Source: Clostridia bacterium
GTDB taxonomy: Bacteria > Bacillota_A > Clostridia > Oscillospirales > Acutalibacteraceae
Length of the DNA: 9,162 nt
Assembly (NCBI GenBank): GCA_009930155.1
Contig: RZYX01000076.1
Span: 1 to 9,162 of the forward strand
Direction of reading: 5' to 3'
This document shows, piece by piece, positions 1-5,355 of the stretch. How positions within the stretch are numbered: position 1 is the first letter of the stretch; each line of letters starts with the position of its first letter. Below the pieces are notes generated by a model that was not told where the DNA came from, made no database searches, and worked only from the letters and a program-made list of their open reading frames with translations. Both the position numbers and the translations under genes were made by a program.

Positions 1-1189
1 GAACATGCACGGGTAAACTACCGCCGTATTTATGGTCAGCAATATAGAAAAGCTGTTGAAAGAGCTGGGTGTATAAAATACTCACAAGAAAATTAAAAGA
101 ACTGTCATTGTCGGGAATAAGGGCAAAAAGTGCTACTTTCTTCTCACCAATCGTTGACAGCTCAAGTTCATCGGTGGCTGTAAGTGAAGCTAGACTTTCA
201 AGGTTAAACTTTTCAAGCCTTGCAGCAAGAGTTATCTGAATGCTTTTTAATGTCTTTGCACTGCCACTATGATAATCACGATAATATTTAACTGCAATAT
301 GCTCTGGGTTATCATCCTCGAGCTTTGCGAATAGCTCGTCAAGAGGACTTAAATATTCTTCGTTGTCCTCGCTCACCTCACCTGCTCTTAAGAGTTCCAT
401 AACCATAGGAAAATTTTGTTCATCCTCCGGTGCCTCATATTTAAGATAAAACACTAAAGCTAGTAGCAACATTGATGCTGCGGTGTCCCAAAATGGATCA
501 TTACTCTGAGATCCCTTTGGTGTTGTGGACTTAAAAAAATTTGTGACAAGTTTTTGCACATCGTTGTCATTTTTAAGATACACGAATGGATTATAGCAAT
601 GGCTCTTATTCATATTAATAAGGTCAAGTACCCGTACCTCATAGCCATAGTTTTCAAGTAGGCAACCTGTATCTCTTAAAATCTCACCTTTAGGGTCCAG
701 AACAACAAAGGAGGTGTTAGCCTGCATGATGTTTGGCTTACAATAAAAGCGGGTTTTGCCTGCTCCAGAACCACCACAAACAAGAACATTAAGATTTCTT
801 CTATGCTTCTTTCCATCAAGACCAATGCGGACGTTTTGTGTTAAAAGTTTATTTGCATACTGATTTTTGTCACGGTACTTTTTGTTTATAGTATCAGCAC
901 TACCCCACTTAGCAGAGCCATGTTCTTCTCGTCGTCGATAATTCCGCCGTGTAGAGAAATAAATACCAACACCCATTCCATACGAACACAAGCAAGTGAG
1001 GACAGTTTTTACACTGTCCTCACAAACTTCTATATTAAATGGACTGCTAGTTATCAAAGACAAGTTTTCTACAATTTTTATTAATCCCCCGCTTATATCA
1101 GGCGCAATTAAAAGTGCCAGCCATACGACAGGAATGATGCCCAAAACAGAAAACACAAGATTTATTTTTAGGTCATTATCGCTCCTCAT
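1..1189 (-). CDS. VirD4/TraG-type conjugative coupling ATPase, C-terminus cut by window edge
   Basis: Type IV coupling protein of the VirD4/TcpA family: an inner-membrane ATPase that recruits the relaxase-DNA complex and feeds it to the conjugation channel. I translated 396 uninterrupted codons. Two hydrophobic N-terminal segments (about residues 9-29 and 60-78) look like the usual membrane anchors, followed by a basic stretch and EEHGSAKWG (88-96), typical of the Tn1549 subgroup. Walker A is GGSGAGKT at 139-146, followed by FVVLDPKGEIL. The last visible residues (GGSLPVHV) are what normally comes just before the Walker B LDEFAN motif, which therefore lies outside. Family members are about 600 aa, so roughly one third is missing. 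The ATG at 1189 overlaps the end of the upstream 67-aa gene by 14 bp and has only a weak Shine-Dalgarno, which suggests translational coupling. Family assignment is firm; the start is likely. Confidence 0.94.
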   Translation of the reverse strand, partial: MRSDNDLKINLVFSVLGIIPVVWLALLIAPDISGGLIKIVENLSLITSSPFNIEVCEDSVKTVLTCLCSYGMGVGIYFSTRRNYRRREEHGSAKWGSADTINKKYRDKNQYANKLLTQNVRIGLDGKKHRRNLNVLVCGGSGAGKTRFYCKPNIMQANTSFVVLDPKGEILRDTGCLLENYGYEVRVLDLINMNKSHCYNPFVYLKNDNDVQKLVTNFFKSTTPKGSQSNDPFWDTAASMLLLALVFYLKYEAPEDEQNFPMVMELLRAGEVSEDNEEYLSPLDELFAKLEDDNPEHIAVKYYRDYHSGSAKTLKSIQITLAARLEKFNLESLASLTATDELELSTIGEKKVALFALIPDNDSSFNFLVSILYTQLFQQLFYIADHKYGGSLPVHV

Positions 1190-1379
1190 GACAACTACTC
1201 ATTCTTTCTATTACTCTAAATTTCTTTTTAGATACATCAGCTGTTTTGATGATTAACTCATCAACTAAATCTGTGGGATGATGTTTGCTAATCAAACTGT
1301 CACGAAATTTGCTCAGTGCTTTTATCATAACTCCACGCTCATATTTATCCAGTGTCAAATAATGCTGATTCGATGTCAT
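1176..1379 (-). CDS. Small 67-aa protein translationally coupled to VirD4
   Basis: A 67-aa basic, probably helical, soluble protein with no signal peptide or membrane segment. Its core (LTLDKYERGVMIKALSKFRD, then a short loop and VDELIIKTADV) resembles small hypothetical proteins encoded beside mobilisation genes in Tn1549-like elements, but I cannot name a family with certainty. The ATG at 1379 has an excellent Shine-Dalgarno (GGAGG at 1387-1391, 7-nt spacer), the best evidence that it is real. Its stop lies inside the start of the VirD4 gene (14-bp overlap), so the two are almost certainly co-translated. A role tied to the coupling protein or to its regulation is inference from position only. 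It is not a toxin or antitoxin that I recognise. Confidence 0.75.
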   Translation of the reverse strand: MTSNQHYLTLDKYERGVMIKALSKFRDSLISKHHPTDLVDELIIKTADVSKKKFRVIERMSSCHEER

Positions 1380-1637
1380 CCTTTTTCCTCCATTATCTTT
1401 AATAGTTTCTTTGTTTTGCTCAAAGCTATTTTATATATTGTCCTCAACACCTATAATTTTATAGCAAATTTTAACAAGTAACCTTGCATTTCATAAGCAT
1501 CGACTAAATTTAATCTCTTACACCTTATTCATTGCCGTAAAGGTCATATGCTTTACAGATTATTTTCTTTTACTCCATGCAGTTTTTAAAAGCTAAATAT
1601 CTTAATTCAAATAATAATAAATATCCTTCATTATTAA
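1380..1637. other. 258-bp non-coding gap inside the mobilisation gene cluster
   Basis: AT-rich spacer between the DUF3801 gene and the 67-aa gene. All minus-strand frames are broken by frequent stops and no open frame with a ribosome binding site was found. It contains an imperfect palindrome with 6-bp arms GTAAAG (1537-1542) and CTTTAC (1551-1556). No GC-rich terminator stem is visible. On the minus strand there is no -35/-10 pair with good matches; the AT-rich stretch about 1420-1480 could hold a weak promoter, but I cannot assign one. The ribosome binding site of the 67-aa gene lies at its low-coordinate end. Confidence 0.5.
1387..1391 (-). promoter_or_regulatory. Strong ribosome binding site of the 67-aa gene
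   Basis: Minus-strand GGAGG with a 7-nt spacer to the ATG at 1379. It is the only strong site ahead of the 67-aa/VirD4 pair, so ribosomes probably load here for both proteins. Confidence 0.7.
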
Positions 1638-2447
1638 TTACCTCTCCTTCTTCTTATTTGATTTCTTTTTAGGCAAAGGCTGATGATGTTTTGTCTGCTG
1701 AGGAATATTTTTCTTCATTGTGTCTTTTGCTTTTTCTTCCTTTACAGAAACTTCGTTTCCCTGTTCTTTGCGGCCTTGAATTATCTCACGCAACTTTTCT
1801 TGAACTGAATTTTTTTCAGTTCCCGTAATACCCTTTGCGTAAGTCTTGTGCTTCTCTAATGACAGCTCGGACAGAGGGCTTTTTTCTATCTTTGCTGGCA
1901 AGGGGTTTGATTGTGATTGAACCTCCTTTTGATTTGAATTTAATGGTATATCACGGGGTAATTTATAGGCTTCATCCTTTTTTGAAACTTCAAAACTTAT
2001 TTCACTTTTATCAAGATTTTTGTTCTCAAGGTCCTCTTTTACTGTATTTACAATAGATACTTTCTCAACTGCTGACACAAGATTAAACCGCTCTACAATC
2101 CTGCTGATTTTTGCGGCGTCTTCAGCCCTTGCAATTACATCTGCAACAGCACCTGGACTTTTATCCTCCTTATCCCTTAAAACACAATATAAAACTCCAT
2201 ACCGTTTTGCTTCCTGTTGAAATTTTTTAAGGTCCTCATTTTTTACTGTAAATACTTTAAGTTCCTTGCCCGAGCGCAGCATACTTGTAAGACGTGATTT
2301 GCCTTTAGTCTTCTTTTCATCTTTCAAAATAGAGTAAAGAAGAACGGCAAGATTTTTTGTACCATCGCCTGTTATTTTTGCAGCTACCTCAAACCCTTCA
2401 AGTGACATACGGACAATTTGTTCAGCTGCGTCTCCTCCATTGTTCAT
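1638..2447 (-). CDS. DUF3801 (PcfB-family) conjugation accessory protein
   Basis: A 269-aa protein whose N-terminal ~125 residues match the DUF3801/PcfB family as I know it: GDAAEQIVRMSLEGFEVAAK near the start, then TKGKSRLTSMLRSGKELKVF and EAKRYGVLYCVLRDKED. The family is consistently encoded between relaxase and VirD4 genes in Gram-positive conjugative elements. It is presumed to assist docking of the relaxosome to the coupling protein; no enzymatic motif is seen. The rest is hydrophilic, low-complexity and rich in K, E and Q, ending in a strongly basic tail (KKKSNKKKER), consistent with a disordered nucleic-acid- or protein-binding region. A longer reading from a TTG at 2495 is possible, but the ATG at 2447 fits the family N-terminus and has AAAGGAG ten nt upstream. 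It overlaps the relaxase end by 26 bp, which suggests coupling. Confidence 0.9.
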   Translation of the reverse strand: MNNGGDAAEQIVRMSLEGFEVAAKITGDGTKNLAVLLYSILKDEKKTKGKSRLTSMLRSGKELKVFTVKNEDLKKFQQEAKRYGVLYCVLRDKEDKSPGAVADVIARAEDAAKISRIVERFNLVSAVEKVSIVNTVKEDLENKNLDKSEISFEVSKKDEAYKLPRDIPLNSNQKEVQSQSNPLPAKIEKSPLSELSLEKHKTYAKGITGTEKNSVQEKLREIIQGRKEQGNEVSVKEEKAKDTMKKNIPQQTKHHQPLPKKKSNKKKER

Positions 2448-3822
2448 CTTTTTGCTTCTCCTTTCTTTGACTTTGAATTTTTTCATCTTTTTCAACTTGC
2501 TCTAAGTTCATCACAATTGTTGGAGAACGGCTCTCAATGTCATCACATAAATTCACATCCACTCTTATTTGTTTAATCCTTTTAGAGCACTCTGATATTT
2601 TCTTTTTGACACCACTTAATTGCTCCGGACTTGTAATCTTCCTTGTTTCATTCCAAAGCTTTTGTCGTTCTTTTTTCAGCTCTTCTGCCTGAGATTTTAT
2701 TAATTCTTTATATAAAGAAAGCTCCCCCATCGTATCAATATGATGCGAATAGAGGAGCTTTGCCTGTGCTGATATTTTATCAAGTTTCATCAAGTCTTCT
2801 TTTAAAAGATAGTGAAGTCTTGCATTGTTTCTTGTTGTGCCTTTTGGCAATATCCCAAGCTTGTAACAATAGTGAAGATATAGACCACCAAGACCACCTT
2901 TGTTTTTTGCAATCAGCATGCTGTGCCGGGTAATATTTCTATAATTATTTGATTTAATAGCTGGTTGTATAACTTGATATTTAGCAGATAATGAATTGCC
3001 CTTAATGCGTTCAAAAATACGCTCTTTAGTATATTCAGAACCAAGCTGATGAATCCGAATTGATTTTGCATATTCTTTTGGTTTTATAGTAGCGTACTTT
3101 CTGCTATCACGAAAATCAAAGCTATATCCCATTTTGGAAAGTTGCTTGAAAAAGTCATCTTTCTTATACGAATGTGAGATGGCCTCGTCAATTGCTTCTT
3201 TTGCAAGATTGTACCTCGTAGGCATTCCCGATTTGTCTGCTCTATACAAATATGAATGCGTTTTATATGAGTCAGCATTCTCTATAATAGACAGACCATA
3301 TTCTTTACAAAAACCATCAGACAAGTCTCTAAATTTTTTCAAGTTTGCCTTGTTGTCATAATACCTTTTCCCATCCACAAATGAAGTAGAGTTAATAACA
3401 AAATGATTGTGTAAACAATTTGTATTTAAATGTGTTGCAACGACAACTTGAAATCGTTCACCCCACATTTTCTCGGCAAGTTTTACACCAATCTCATGTG
3501 CTGTCTTTTCGTCAACCTCATTTGGAGCAAAACTTTGAAATGCGTGAAATGCAATAATTTCACTTTCATCAGCAAATTGTTTTTTAGTAATTACCATCTC
3601 GCTTCTTGCTGTTGCAAAATTACAGTTTACTCCATCAACATACCTTTGGGTATCCGCCGCAGTTGTTTTCTTTGACTTAGATGCATAGTCCATAACATCT
3701 CTTAAGCCCTGATACTCATCATCTGTTATCTCTAGTTTATTAGTTGTCTTTTCAGGATTGGTAGCATAGTCAATTGAGTGATCAAGTCTGCCTTTAACAT
3801 CCCACACCCAACAAACAGCCAT
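2422..3822 (-). CDS. MOBP-type relaxase (MobA/VirD2-like nuclease)
   Basis: A 466-aa conjugative relaxase that should nick oriT, stay covalently bound to the 5' end through a tyrosine, and pilot the strand to the recipient. The N-terminus carries the family signature DVKGRLDHSIDYATNPEKT, with Tyr19 as the probable catalytic tyrosine. The metal-binding histidine motif is ATHLNTNCLHNHFVINS, with His131, His138 and His140. Both match relaxase/mobilisation nuclease domains (Pfam PF03432 type) of Tn1549-like elements. About residues 345-466 are charged and helical, probably coiled coil, ending in the basic WRRRS. The frame is open to an ATG at 3897, but that lies inside mobC. The ATG at 3822 fits the conserved N-terminus, is 4 bp after the MobC stop and has AAGGTG 8 nt upstream. 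No frameshift or missing key residue is seen. Confidence 0.93.
   Translation of the reverse strand: MAVCWVWDVKGRLDHSIDYATNPEKTTNKLEITDDEYQGLRDVMDYASKSKKTTAADTQRYVDGVNCNFATARSEMVITKKQFADESEIIAFHAFQSFAPNEVDEKTAHEIGVKLAEKMWGERFQVVVATHLNTNCLHNHFVINSTSFVDGKRYYDNKANLKKFRDLSDGFCKEYGLSIIENADSYKTHSYLYRADKSGMPTRYNLAKEAIDEAISHSYKKDDFFKQLSKMGYSFDFRDSRKYATIKPKEYAKSIRIHQLGSEYTKERIFERIKGNSLSAKYQVIQPAIKSNNYRNITRHSMLIAKNKGGLGGLYLHYCYKLGILPKGTTRNNARLHYLLKEDLMKLDKISAQAKLLYSHHIDTMGELSLYKELIKSQAEELKKERQKLWNETRKITSPEQLSGVKKKISECSKRIKQIRVDVNLCDDIESRSPTIVMNLEQVEKDEKIQSQRKEKQKDEQWRRRS
2458..2464 (-). promoter_or_regulatory. Ribosome binding site deciding the DUF3801 start
   Basis: Minus-strand AAAGGAG, 10 nt before the ATG at 2447, lying inside the 3' end of the relaxase gene. 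It supports the internal ATG over the upstream in-frame TTG at 2495. Confidence 0.7.
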
Positions 3823-3826
3823 GACA

Positions 3827-4153
3827 TCACACCTTTGTGGGTAAAAGATATTTATCTCTGATTTCAAGCTGGAATTTTGACCACTTCTTAGCTTCATCCT
3901 TAAACATTAAAACATCCACAAACCCGAGAGCATTTGCTTTGGCAGCAATTTGATTAACACGATTACCGATTACTGAAATTTCACGCATTGTATCATAGAA
4001 TTCATCGTCTGGTTTTTCGTGAAGTTCATACCCTGCAATCATCTGACGCAAAAAAGTTTCTCTGGAAAGGCCCGACTTTTTAACCTTTTTATTAAAATCC
4101 TGTGTCTCATTTTTATCAAGTCTGAATAGCACTTGAACATTTCTTTTTCTCAT
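3827..4153 (-). CDS. mobC: MobC-like relaxosome accessory protein
   Basis: A 108-aa basic protein of the bacterial mobilisation protein MobC type. The N-terminus (RKRNVQVLFRLDKNETQDF) followed by a segment like SGLSRETFLRQMIAGYEL resembles a ribbon-helix-helix DNA-binding fold. The C-terminal half (REISVIGNRVNQIAAKANAL) is the conserved MobC segment, in which the GxNxNQIA pattern appears as GNRVNQIA. Members bind oriT and help the relaxase open and nick it. The ATG at 4153 has AAAGGA 10 nt upstream. The gene is immediately followed by the relaxase (4-bp gap) and preceded by the hairpin-rich region proposed as oriT, the normal arrangement for a relaxosome operon. Auto-repression through binding near its own promoter is common for such proteins, but here it is inference. 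Confidence 0.9.
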   Translation of the reverse strand: MRKRNVQVLFRLDKNETQDFNKKVKKSGLSRETFLRQMIAGYELHEKPDDEFYDTMREISVIGNRVNQIAAKANALGFVDVLMFKDEAKKWSKFQLEIRDKYLLPTKV

Positions 4154-4406
4154 TTATTTATAATCCTTTCTGTAGATTACTTTATTTGTCTTAAAAAGCA
4201 ATATTCGTATTGTTTAATAAACGGGGGTTTGGGGGTGCCCCCCCAAGTAAGAGAATTTGGGTTATCCAAATTCAGTGCTCGGTAAGACAATGTTTTAAAT
4301 TGTATTCTTAGACCTTAGTACCGAAGAGTACTTTAAAATGCTTGACAACACCCTCATAAATATTATTAATGTGCTCATTAAAAATACAATCACTATAACA
4401 GAAATT
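4154..4406. other. Non-coding region between mobC and the cysteine-rich gene
   Basis: No supported gene. The mobC-proximal half holds the mobC ribosome binding site (4164-4169) and the candidate oriT. The distal half (about 4290-4406) is AT-rich and carries a small hairpin, AGTAC/GTACT (4318-4322 / 4329-4333), plus a plus-strand promoter-like sequence at 4342-4370. A promoter for mobC-relaxase is expected between about 4165 and 4225, but I find only weak matches there. Confidence 0.5.
4229..4287. other. Candidate origin of transfer (oriT)
   Basis: Directly upstream of mobC-relaxase and unusually GC-rich for the window. It contains a hairpin with arms TTGGGGG (4229-4235) and CCCCCAA (4240-4246), and a perfect 8-bp inverted repeat GAATTTGG (4253-4260) / CCAAATTC (4266-4273) with a 5-nt loop GTTAT. 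The hexamer GTAAGA occurs twice in direct orientation (4247-4252 and 4282-4287), flanking the inverted repeat. An additional G-run (4223-4227) precedes the first hairpin. MOBP oriTs are typically an inverted repeat beside a nick site next to the relaxosome genes, so the location fits. I cannot place the nick. No U-rich tract follows either stem on either strand, which argues against terminators. Confidence 0.65.
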
Positions 4407-4667
4407 TTAATCATAACAATCATCACATAGATCCATTTCTCCTCCCTTCTTGCAATCAAAGTCGCAATTACAAGCATCACATTCAAAACAATAATCATCA
4501 CAAGATAAGTGTTTTTCATCAACAAAAGAATCACTTCTATCAAAAAAATAACAACCACAATCAAACCATGAATGTTCGATATCTTCGCATTCTAAATACT
4601 CATAATTAAAGTATTCATCGTAGCTGAATAATCTATCACTAAGCATTTTTATATTGTAATTATTCAT
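4407..4667 (-). CDS. Small acidic cysteine-rich protein, putative metal binder
   Basis: An 86-aa protein that I do not recognise. It has 11 cysteines (27, 37, 39, 56, 60, 63, 66, 68, 72, 81, 84), eight of them in the last 31 residues, where two adjacent CxxC steps (60-63-66) and a terminal CxxC (81-84) suggest zinc coordination. It is very acidic (24 Asp/Glu against 6 Lys/Arg) and aromatic-rich, with no signal peptide or membrane segment. The ATG at 4667 has AGAGG (4677-4681) with a 9-nt spacer and lies 15 bp after the DUF3846 stop, so the two form an operon. A zinc-ribbon-like regulatory or DNA-mimic role is conceivable but unsupported. The overlapping hydrophobic frame on the same strand starts with TTG and is judged spurious. 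Confidence 0.72.
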   Translation of the reverse strand: MNNYNIKMLSDRLFSYDEYFNYEYLECEDIEHSWFDCGCYFFDRSDSFVDEKHLSCDDYCFECDACNCDFDCKKGGEMDLCDDCYD

Positions 4668-4682
4668 ATGATTTAACCTCTT

Positions 4683-5159
4683 TTATCTTTCGTATTCTTT
4701 TTTATTAGTGTTAATTGAGATAGATTTAACACCACTTGCAGTTTCAATAAACTTTTCTGGATTTTTAAAACGAAATGAGTATCTATTTTGTTGTTCATCG
4801 GTAAGACTTTTAAAAATTTCACTTTCAAAAGGTGCAGAACAAACAAAAAAAGGGCCTGAAATCACATCAATCATTACTCTGTTCTGGTCATAAATAGCCC
4901 GATTAAGATCAAGGTTTTTCAGCTTGCCATCCTCGTTACAAACTATTGCAACCTCATCGTGAAAGGGCATAATCTCCTCGATATTCCCACCAACAACTTC
5001 TTGCATTGATTTAAGATCTACACCTATCTCAACCATTTTAGGTTCTCTCATCGGCTCTACAAGCAAAACTTTAATAGTCTGTTTTTCCCAAAACACCTCT
5101 TCAGGCCTAACTCTTGTTCCAACAAGGTATTCTGTTTTAATTCCATCAACTTTATTCAT
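4683..5159 (-). CDS. DUF3846 domain-containing protein
   Basis: A 158-aa soluble protein matching DUF3846, a family common in Firmicutes conjugative elements and phages. The signature is the stretch VGVDLKSMQEVVGGNIEEI followed by MPFHDEVAIVCNEDGKL and LNRAIYDQN, then GPFFVCSAP (about residues 45-107). No biochemical function is established for the family and no catalytic motif is visible. The frame remains open to a TTG at 5201. I prefer the ATG at 5159 (MNKVDGIKTEYL), which has AAAGGA (5169-5174) nine nt upstream. The gene follows a probable terminator and is followed after 15 bp by the cysteine-rich gene, suggesting its own two-gene transcript. The C-terminal ~20 residues are polar and probably flexible. 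Confidence 0.87.
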   Translation of the reverse strand: MNKVDGIKTEYLVGTRVRPEEVFWEKQTIKVLLVEPMREPKMVEIGVDLKSMQEVVGGNIEEIMPFHDEVAIVCNEDGKLKNLDLNRAIYDQNRVMIDVISGPFFVCSAPFESEIFKSLTDEQQNRYSFRFKNPEKFIETASGVKSISINTNKKEYER

Positions 5160-5168
5160 CTTTCCTCT

Positions 5169-5174
5169 TCCTTT
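5169..5174 (-). promoter_or_regulatory. Ribosome binding site deciding the DUF3846 start
   Basis: Minus-strand AAAGGA, 9 nt before the ATG at 5159. It lies within the longer TTG-initiated reading, so it argues for the shorter protein. Confidence 0.6.
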
Positions 5175-5209
5175 CACTTTGTTTTTAAAAGCATTAGCCA
5201 ATCTAATAA

Positions 5210-5248
5210 GATATAAAACAGCCGATAAGTTTTTAAAAACCTATCAGC
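5210..5248 (-). terminator. Probable intrinsic terminator after the SNF2 helicase gene
   Basis: Inverted repeat with 14-nt arms GCCGATAAGTTTTT (5221-5234) and AAAAACCTATCAGC (5235-5248). Read as minus-strand RNA every position pairs, using two G-U wobbles; as plus-strand RNA those two positions become A-C mismatches. The hairpin therefore favours minus-strand transcripts. On that strand it is followed by UGUUUUAUAU. It lies 107 bp beyond the helicase stop and before the DUF3846 gene. The stem is AT-rich with few G-C pairs, so strength is uncertain. Confidence 0.6.
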
Positions 5249-5355
5249 TATGCAATATATTTAATTGATTTTCAATACAACATAAAAACTTCAAATTGGA
5301 TTATTAAAAATTCATGATGTAAATTTTTATAACATAAACACTTAACATAACTATC

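Larger units (their letters stand above)
5160..5355. other. Intergenic region between the helicase and DUF3846 genes
   Basis: Very AT-rich spacer containing the terminator hairpin (5221-5248) and the DUF3846 ribosome binding site. On the minus strand TTGTAT/TTGAAA (about 5270-5280) followed by TATATT-like sequence could be a promoter, but the spacing is poor and it precedes the terminator, so I do not assign it. No small gene was found. Confidence 0.5.

Noticed and set aside
996..1256. Plus-strand 86-residue frame opposite the VirD4 N-terminus
   Set aside because: Antisense to the VirD4 membrane-segment coding region and overlapping the 67-aa gene; no recognisable protein features. The other plus-strand frames opposite the relaxase, DUF3801 and helicase genes are rejected for the same reason.
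2448..2495. TTG-initiated extension of the DUF3801 protein
   Set aside because: A lysine-rich leader not part of the family, while the ATG at 2447 has a well-spaced AAAGGAG.
3823..3897. 25-residue N-terminal extension of the relaxase
   Set aside because: It lies wholly inside mobC, has no ribosome binding site, and precedes the conserved relaxase N-terminus that begins at the ATG at 3822.
4253..4273. Reading the perfect inverted repeat as a transcription terminator
   Set aside because: The stem is followed by no U-rich tract on either strand, and its position next to mobC with a second GC-rich hairpin fits oriT better.
4318..4333. AGTAC/GTACT small hairpin downstream of the cysteine-rich gene as a terminator
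   Set aside because: Only five base pairs, and no run of U follows on the minus strand; it is listed only as part of the intergenic region.
4295..4564. Hydrophobic 89-residue minus-strand frame overlapping the cysteine-rich gene
   Set aside because: It starts with TTG, has no ribosome binding site, and its Ile/Val/Met-rich composition is what results from shifting a frame full of GAT/GAA codons. The overlapping cysteine-rich frame has an ATG, a Shine-Dalgarno and operon spacing.
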